In this document: positions 1 through 4,142 of the stretch, one piece after another
Layout of the letters: each line of letters begins with the position of its first letter
Numbering within the stretch: the first letter of the stretch is position 1
Assembly: GCA_035606235.1 (NCBI GenBank)
Contig: DATNFU010000027.1
Span: forward strand, 1-5,520
DNA length: 5,520 nucleotides
DNA from: 66-474 sp035606235
GTDB lineage: Bacteria > Pseudomonadota > Gammaproteobacteria > Xanthomonadales > Rhodanobacteraceae
Direction: 5' to 3'
Notes under the pieces: generated by a model
Seen by the model: the letters and a program-made list of their open reading frames with translations, nothing else
Told to the model about the DNA's origin: nothing
Database searches by the model: none
Position numbers and translations under genes: made by a program

Positions 1-311
1 CGCTGGAACACCGGGAAGTCCTCCACCGGGTTGAAAGACACCGGCAGGTACACCATCTGCGCGTCCGGCGGCAGATTCTTGACGATCTGGTTGGCATAGG
101 GAAGAAAGCGCCAGCACACCGGACACGCGTAGGAGAACACCTCCATCACTTCGATCTTTCCGGCCGGCACCGATGTCGGCTGCTGTGGCTCGACGCGAAA
201 GTAGTTCTTGCCTTCCACCCACTTCGCATCGGTGGAGGTGGCGGGTGCCTGCGCAGCGGCGACGCCGGCGAAGGCGAGCAACGACAGGCCCAAGATCATG
301 CGCTTGATCAT
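1..311 (-). CDS. dsbA: Thiol:disulfide interchange protein DsbA-like, N-terminal part (cut by window edge)
   Basis: Periplasmic thioredoxin-fold oxidase that would introduce disulfide bonds into exported proteins. Only the first 103 codons are in the window; the 3' end runs off the left edge. The start is ATG at 311-309, with GGAG ten bases upstream; a second in-frame ATG at 299 is less well placed. The N-terminus is a typical Sec signal peptide: a charged MIKR, a hydrophobic core to about residue 17, and an AAA cleavage site near residue 20. A beta strand (KIEVMEVFSYA) leads straight into the active-site motif C63-P-V-C66, encoded at 114-125. Classical DsbA has CPHC, so the residue between proline and the second cysteine differs. 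The following stretch, ending in FPVFQR, fits the DsbA fold. The cis-proline region and helical domain are outside the window. It lies 158 bases downstream of the cytochrome gene on the same strand, so co-transcription is possible but not shown. A DsbL or DsbC-like role cannot be excluded. Confidence 0.88.
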   Translation of the reverse strand, partial: MIKRMILGLSLLAFAGVAAAQAPATSTDAKWVEGKNYFRVEPQQPTSVPAGKIEVMEVFSYACPVCWRFLPYANQIVKNLPPDAQMVYLPVSFNPVEDFPVFQ

Positions 312-469
312 CGCGACTTTGCTCCATTGAATTCTCGAACGCGCAGTGTCGACGTGCGCGGCTGAACGGCTATCGAAGCTGCAGCATCATCGAAACTGTT
401 CGACGTACCGAAAGGTGACGACTCAATCCTGTTGCGCTCACGGCCCACGCATCGCGACCGATGATGTCT
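312..469. other. Spacer between cytochrome c4 gene and dsbA
   Basis: This 158-base gap separates two leftward genes. I see no hairpin followed by a T-run on the leftward strand, so no clear intrinsic terminator for the cytochrome gene. I also see no good -35/-10 pair for dsbA. The only clear signal is the GGAG Shine-Dalgarno immediately before the dsbA ATG. The two genes may therefore share a transcript, but the gap is long enough for an unrecognised promoter. Confidence 0.4.
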
Positions 470-1471
470 TCAATGCTTGCCGCTGCTCGCGGCGTGCGCG
501 GGGTTGCCCGCGCTGGACTCTGTCGCCGGTGAAGCCGTGCTCGAGCCGCTGGCGGCGCTCGCCGCACTCGCCGGCGCGGGTTTCGGCGCCTGCGCTTCGG
601 GGCCGCTCACCTGTTCGCCGGGCTGCGCGGTGTGCAGGCCCTCGACATAACTCGACACCGCGGCGATATCCTCCGTGGTCAGTCGCGTGGCGATCGCGGG
701 CATGATCTGCGCGTGCGCATCAGCGCCCCAGCTTCCGCCGTCGTGCCAGGCCTGCAACTGTTTCTGCACGTAATCGGCATGCTGGCCGGCGAGTTGCGGA
801 TATACCGCACCCGGGTTGCCGTGACCGTCCGGTCCGTGGCAGGACATGCAGGCGGGAATGTTGCGCGCGGGGTCGCCCTCGCGGAACAGTTTGCCGCCAG
901 CCGCGGCCAGCGTGGCATCGGTGACGCCCGGCAGCGATTTCTGCTTGGCGAAATACGCGCCGATGTCGTGCATGTCCTGCGGCGACAGTGGTGCGGCCAT
1001 GCCCTGCATGATCGCGTTGACGCGCGAGCCGCTCTTGAAATTCATCAACTGGCGGACGATGTAGCTCTCATTCTGTCCGGCGAGCTTGGGATATTGCGCA
1101 TCGGAAGAGTTGCCGTCCATGCCGTGACAGGCGGCACATGCGCCGGCCTTGGTTTGCCCGGCGGTCGCGTCGCCCGGTTTGGTCGGCGCCGCTTGCAGCG
1201 CCGCCAGTTGCTCGGCGGCGCTCGCGTTCGATGCGGTGGCCGCAGTTGCGCTGCTCGACGGCGCGGCGGGACTGGCGGCGGTCGTGTTCATCGGTGTCTT
1301 CACCGGCCCGGCGGAGGCCGGGTTGGGCGCCACCGGCGTTTTTGGTGCCAGGGCTTTGGAACTGGTGGTTCTCGATGGCTGCGGCGGGTTGGGTTTCGCC
1401 GGAGTCTGGGCGAAAGCCACGCCGGCGAGGGCGAGCACGGCGACCGGGGCAAGCACTTGCCGGAAACTCAT
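470..1471 (-). CDS. Cytochrome c4-like diheme periplasmic cytochrome with low-complexity extensions
   Basis: Secreted diheme c-type cytochrome of the c4 family, which in relatives passes electrons from the bc1 complex to terminal oxidases. The protein has 333 residues. Start ATG 1471 has GGAG nine bases upstream. It is preferred over an in-frame start at 1564, which would lie upstream of the promoter at 1518-1546. A signal peptide (MSFRQVL, hydrophobic core, AFA/Q near residue 21) fits periplasmic export. Residues 22 to about 100 are a Pro/Ala/Ser/Thr-rich linker. Domain 1 has heme site C112-A-A-C-H116 (DNA 1124-1138), with M155 or M158 as likely axial ligand. Domain 2 has C208-M-S-C-H212 (836-850), with M257 as likely ligand. 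Both domains carry the c4 signatures YP.LAGQ and a Met-containing segment before an L(S/T)..D(M/I) helix. Residues 282-333 form a second Pro/Ala/Ser-rich tail. Typical c4 proteins are about 200 residues, so linker and tail add over 100. The family call is firm; the electron partners are inferred. Confidence 0.93.
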   Translation of the reverse strand: MSFRQVLAPVAVLALAGVAFAQTPAKPNPPQPSRTTSSKALAPKTPVAPNPASAGPVKTPMNTTAASPAAPSSSATAATASNASAAEQLAALQAAPTKPGDATAGQTKAGACAACHGMDGNSSDAQYPKLAGQNESYIVRQLMNFKSGSRVNAIMQGMAAPLSPQDMHDIGAYFAKQKSLPGVTDATLAAAGGKLFREGDPARNIPACMSCHGPDGHGNPGAVYPQLAGQHADYVQKQLQAWHDGGSWGADAHAQIMPAIATRLTTEDIAAVSSYVEGLHTAQPGEQVSGPEAQAPKPAPASAASAASGSSTASPATESSAGNPAHAASSGKH

Positions 1472-1489
1472 ACAATCATTCTCCGCCAC

Positions 1490-1505
1490 GCCGGCGAGCG
1501 CCGGC
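1490..1505 (-). repeat. Perfect inverted repeat in the cytochrome c4 leader
   Basis: GCCGGCGAGCGCCGGC reads as a 7-2-7 dyad, or as RNA a 6-bp all-GC stem with a GAGC tetraloop. It lies between the promoter (1518-1546) and the GGAG ribosome-binding site (1481-1484), ending only five bases from the latter on the transcript. It could affect translation or mRNA stability, or be a protein-binding dyad. In GC-rich DNA it could also be chance. Confidence 0.45.
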
Positions 1506-1517
1506 TGCAATCGCGGG

Positions 1518-1546
1518 ATTATCGCCGCGCCCCCTCGACCGGTCAA
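1518..1546 (-). promoter_or_regulatory. Sigma-70-type promoter for the cytochrome c4 gene
   Basis: Read leftward, TTGACC (1546-1541) is followed by a 17-base spacer and GATAAT (1523-1518). Each hexamer matches the consensus TTGACA/TATAAT at five of six positions, and the spacer length is optimal. Transcription would start near 1511, giving a leader of about 40 bases before the ATG at 1471 and a GGAG site. This is the best promoter in the window and also supports the chosen cytochrome start. Confidence 0.75.
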
Positions 1547-1683
1547 ACTGATGAGCGGCCGCAACGCTGCCGCGTCCCGCTATGCGATATCCCCGCGCGT
1601 GAAAGCAGCTAGGCCTGGCTGCACTTTCAACGACAGCACCTGGGATGAGCGGGCGGGGCTTCGGAATCCCCAGGCCTTTGACC

Positions 1684-1691
1684 TATACACT
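1684..1691 (+). promoter_or_regulatory. Candidate -10 element for engB (weak)
   Basis: TATACACT contains two overlapping possible -10 hexamers, TATACA and TACACT, each matching the consensus at four positions. A start near 1697 would leave a leader of about 70 bases before engB. No good -35 hexamer lies 16-18 bases upstream. The TTGACC just before it (1678-1683) abuts this element and has no -10 seventeen bases on. A rightward promoter is expected here because the upstream gene is divergent, but this placement is tentative. Confidence 0.3.
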
Positions 1692-1768
1692 GAGGTTCCT
1701 GCCCCCGCGATGCGCCTGATTCCAGACAACATCGGGTCTTCGCTCGCGACGCTTTGCGAACCACTCAC

Positions 1769-2377
1769 ATGCCCAATATCGAAAACCCCTTGCGCGACGC
1801 GCGGTTCGTGCTCGCCGCGCACGAAACACACCAATTGCCCGCCGATGCAGGGGCCGAGATCGCGTTTGCCGGCGTTTCCAATGCCGGCAAGTCCAGCGCC
1901 TTGAATGCGCTGGTCGGCCATGGCGCGCTGGCGCGCACCAGCAAGACGCCCGGTCGTACCCAGCAGATCGTGGTGTTCGAGTTGCCCAACGGCGGGCGAT
2001 TGATCGATCTGCCGGGTTACGGCTATGCCAAGGTGCCGGCGGCGATGCGCGAGCACTGGCGAACCGCGATCGACGGCTATCTGCGCACGCGGCGTTCGCT
2101 GCGCGGGTTGGTGCTGATTGCGGATCTGCGCCATGCCCTGAAGGATTACGATCGGCAGATGCTGACCTTCTGCGCGGCAATCGAGTTGCCGTGCGTGCTG
2201 TTGTTGAGCAAGGCCGACAAGCTTGCGCGCGCGCAGGCGCAAGCCTCGCAACGCAAGGTGCAGGGCGAAATCGAGCAGGCACGGTGGAATGCGCGTACGT
2301 TGCTGTTTTCCGCCACCGCGGGTACCGGTGTGGCCGAAGCGCGCGCGGCGGCGGCGGCGCTGCTGGCCCGCGCGTAG
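1769..2377 (+). CDS. engB: Ribosome-biogenesis GTP-binding protein EngB (YihA/YsxC)
   Basis: TRAFAC-class GTPase of the EngB/YihA/YsxC family, cytoplasmic, needed for late assembly of the large ribosomal subunit and essential in several bacteria. The product is 202 residues, normal for the family. Visible motifs in order: G1/P-loop G35-VSNAG-K41-S42; G2 around TPGRT with T64; G3 D80-LPGYGYA; a conserved RHALKDYD (121-128) in place of the more usual RHPL..D; G4 SKAD (147-150); G5 SAT (181-183). The P-loop form G.SN.GKS and the YGYA after G3 are typical of EngB and separate it from Era and Der. ATG 1769 is taken as start; a TTG fifteen bases upstream is possible, and neither has a good Shine-Dalgarno, so the exact N-terminus is uncertain. 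An in-frame stop at 1691 limits extension. The gene is divergent from the cytochrome c4 gene, a neighbourhood also seen in other gammaproteobacteria. Confidence 0.96.
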   Translation: MPNIENPLRDARFVLAAHETHQLPADAGAEIAFAGVSNAGKSSALNALVGHGALARTSKTPGRTQQIVVFELPNGGRLIDLPGYGYAKVPAAMREHWRTAIDGYLRTRRSLRGLVLIADLRHALKDYDRQMLTFCAAIELPCVLLLSKADKLARAQAQASQRKVQGEIEQARWNARTLLFSATAGTGVAEARAAAAALLARA

Positions 2378-2529
2378 CGTGCGCTTGGCGCATATCGGGT
2401 TGATGGAAGGACGCGTGCGGAGCGCACACGACGGGAAAACCGGGCCGGCCTGCCGGCGACCCATGTTCCACATTGCAAAGCGCCTTGCACATCCCCATTC
2501 TCGGGCGAGCAAAACACAAGGAACGACCC
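2378..2529. other. engB-gshA spacer with three short hairpins
   Basis: This 152-base gap contains three GC-rich inverted repeats: TGCGC-TTG-GCGCA (2380-2392), immediately after the engB stop; a stem of five plus two pairs around a GAG loop with one mismatch (2412-2430); and GCCGG-CCTG-CCGGC (2444-2457). None is followed by a T-run, so none is a standard intrinsic terminator. No convincing promoter for gshA is visible. Read-through from engB into gshA is possible, with the hairpins perhaps acting on processing or attenuation. Confidence 0.35.
2518..2523 (+). promoter_or_regulatory. Ribosome-binding site that fixes the GTG start of gshA
   Basis: AAGGAA lies six bases before GTG 2530. It is the only good Shine-Dalgarno near the 5' end of the gshA frame. 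It excludes the in-frame TTG at 2473, which would add 19 residues and lacks such a site. Confidence 0.7.
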
Positions 2530-3909
2530 GTGTCCGGCCCCAGTCACGTCGAAGACATTCCCATTAGCGGTGGCCCGATCGAGCAGCGCGCACGGCTGGT
2601 CGAATATCTTGCGGCCGGCGGCAAGCCGCGCGAGCAATGGCGGATCGGCACCGAGCACGAGAAGTTCGTGTTCCGTACCGATGATCTGCGTCCGCCGTCG
2701 TACGAAGGCGAGCGCGGCATCCGCGCGTTGCTGGAAGGCATGGCGCATTGCGGCTGGCAGCAAGTGCGCGAACACGATCGCACGATCGCGTTGTCGCGAG
2801 GCATGGCTTCGGTGACGCTGGAACCGGCCGGGCAACTGGAGCTCTCCGGTGCGCCGGTCGCGACCATCCACGACACCTGCTGCGAAGTGCACGAGCATCT
2901 GGAAGACGTGCGCTCGGTCGCCGAGCCGCTTGGCCTTGGCATCCTCGGCATGGGCTTCCAGCCGAAATGGCGCCGCGACGAAATGCCGTGGATGCCGAAA
3001 GGCCGTTACCAGATCATGCGCGATTACATGCCCAAGGTCGGCTCGCTCGGCCTCGACATGATGACGCGCACGTGTACGGTGCAGGTGAATCTGGATTTCG
3101 CCAACGAAGCGGACATGGTGAAGAAGTTCCGCGTCTCGCTCGCGTTGCAGCCGATCGCCACCGCGCTGTTCGCCGATTCGCCGTTCACCGAAGGCAAGCC
3201 CAACGGTTATCTCTCCTATCGCTCGCACATCTGGACCGACACCGATCCGCACCGCACCGGCATGCTCGATTTCGTATTCGCCGACGGCTTCAGTTTCGAG
3301 CGCTACGTGGATTATCTGCTCGACGTGCCGATGTATTTCGTCTATCGCAAGGGCGAATACATTGATGCGGCGGGTCTTTCCTTCCGCGATTTTCTGGACG
3401 GGAAACTTTCGGTGCTGCCGGGCGAAAAGCCCACGTTGCGCGACTGGTCCGATCACATGACCACCGCATTTCCGGAAGTGCGCCTGAAGCAATACCTGGA
3501 AATGCGTGGCGCCGACGGTGGGCCGTGGAATCGGCTGTGCGCGTTGCCGGCGTTCTGGGTCGGCTTGTTGTACGACGACACTGCGCTCGACGCGGCGTGG
3601 GATATGGTCAAGGATTTTTCGCTGGCCGAGCGCCACGCCTTGCGCGACGGAGTACCGAAACACGCGCTGAAACTGCCGTTCCGTGGCACGACGGTGCGCG
3701 AGCTCGCGTTGCGCGCGCTGGAAATTGCCGGCAACGGGTTGCAGCGGCGCGCGCGCGTCAATATCAGCGGCGCGGATGAAACCATGTTCCTGCAACCGCT
3801 TATCGAATTCGCGCAAGCCAACCAGACTCCGGCGGAGCGCAAGCTGGAACTGTTCCACACCGAATGGAACGGCAGCGTGGATCCGGTGTTTCGCGAGTTC
3901 GCGTATTAA
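2530..3909 (+). CDS. gshA: Glutamate-cysteine ligase, plant/proteobacterial (GCS2) type
   Basis: Cytoplasmic ATP-dependent ligase that joins L-glutamate through its gamma-carboxyl to L-cysteine, the first and usually limiting step of glutathione synthesis. The product is 459 residues starting at GTG 2530, a usual length for the class found in plants, alpha- and xanthomonad proteobacteria. Recognisable blocks: REQWRIGTEHEKF (34-46), the glutamate/metal-site region; SVTLEPAGQLELSG (94-107); FQPKWRRDEMPWMPKGRY (143-160); MMTRTCTVQVNLD (177-189); PNGYLSYRSHIWTDTDP (224-240); and the C-terminal WNGSVDPVFREFAY, complete to its TAA stop. These blocks match my recollection of Xanthomonas GshA and not the unrelated E. 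coli-type GshA. It has five cysteines, at 74, 117, 118, 182 and 337, with an adjacent pair in HDTCCEV. Plant enzymes of this family are redox-switched by disulfides, but homology of these cysteines to the plant switch cannot be judged here. No gshB is in the window. Confidence 0.96.
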   Translation: MSGPSHVEDIPISGGPIEQRARLVEYLAAGGKPREQWRIGTEHEKFVFRTDDLRPPSYEGERGIRALLEGMAHCGWQQVREHDRTIALSRGMASVTLEPAGQLELSGAPVATIHDTCCEVHEHLEDVRSVAEPLGLGILGMGFQPKWRRDEMPWMPKGRYQIMRDYMPKVGSLGLDMMTRTCTVQVNLDFANEADMVKKFRVSLALQPIATALFADSPFTEGKPNGYLSYRSHIWTDTDPHRTGMLDFVFADGFSFERYVDYLLDVPMYFVYRKGEYIDAAGLSFRDFLDGKLSVLPGEKPTLRDWSDHMTTAFPEVRLKQYLEMRGADGGPWNRLCALPAFWVGLLYDDTALDAAWDMVKDFSLAERHALRDGVPKHALKLPFRGTTVRELALRALEIAGNGLQRRARVNISGADETMFLQPLIEFAQANQTPAERKLELFHTEWNGSVDPVFREFAY

Positions 3910-4142
3910 AAGGTGTGGGACTGCTTGCGACCCTGAGCCGTCCTTCGTGACCGGCAGCTTCGGTCGATCCGGCAACGCCGAATGGCCAATGCAGCATCGC
4001 CTTGGTTAACGCCCGGCCTGAGAGCCAGGTGCAATCTGCCGGGACTCCGCACCTCACCGCGCCACCTGCGTGTCGCGGTCGGAGCACTTACACTGGACTT
4101 CATCGGAGGCCGGCGACCGTCGGCGGGGAACTTCGCGTCGTC
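3910..4142. other. Spacer between gshA and the TPR gene, with overlapping inverted repeats
   Basis: These 233 bases hold no gene I can support. Inverted repeats on the plus strand: GACCG-7-CGGTC (3949-3965); CCCGGC-20-GCCGGG (4012-4043), with CCTG-5-CAGG nested at 4017-4029; and AGGTGC-16-GCACCT (4027-4054), which overlaps the previous one so that the two cannot form together. None has a T-run, so a classical terminator for gshA is not shown. TACACT at 4089-4094 is a possible -10 element for the next gene, without a clear -35. Confidence 0.35.
4089..4094 (+). promoter_or_regulatory. Possible -10 element for the TPR membrane-protein gene (weak)
   Basis: TACACT matches the -10 consensus at four of six positions and would place a transcription start about 42 bases before ATG 4143. 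No recognisable -35 hexamer lies 16-18 bases upstream. It shares the seven-base string TACACTG with the engB candidate at 1686-1692. The placement is tentative. Confidence 0.2.

Noticed and set aside
385..466. Inverted repeat CATCATCG (385-392) / CGATGATG (459-466) between the cytochrome gene and dsbA
   Set aside because: Long 66-base loop, simple-sequence arms and no terminator-like T-run. Expected by chance at a modest rate in a spacer of this size.
632..1612. Long plus-strand open frame (326 codons) opposite the cytochrome c4 gene
   Set aside because: It mirrors a gene with two heme motifs and a signal peptide. Its product is Arg/Gly/Val-rich without recognisable motifs, as expected of an antisense shadow in GC-rich DNA.
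1611..1677. Inverted repeat AGGCCTGG (1611-1618) / CCAGGCCT (1670-1677)
   Set aside because: Eight bases with a 51-base loop, and each arm already contains the palindrome AGGCCT. Chance is sufficient explanation.
1678..1683. TTGACC as -35 of an engB promoter
   Set aside because: The sequence 16-18 bases downstream is a run of C and G with no -10 resemblance.
1149..1904. Plus-strand open frame of 251 codons bridging the cytochrome gene, the divergent spacer and engB
   Set aside because: It overlaps a coding region antisense, the promoter region, and engB in a different frame. The Ala/Gly-rich start is the complement of the cytochrome linker.
2474..2501. TTGCAA...CATTCT as a gshA promoter
   Set aside because: Only four and three of six consensus matches. 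It is too weak to list as a feature.
1580..2512. Minus-strand open frame of 310 codons over engB
   Set aside because: All EngB G motifs lie on the plus strand. This frame also crosses the intergenic region and has no family resemblance.
2146..3975. Minus-strand open frame of 609 codons covering gshA and the end of engB
   Set aside because: It spans two well-supported genes and their spacer on the other strand. The product is rich in Arg, His and Gln and matches no family I know. Long antisense frames are common at this GC content.
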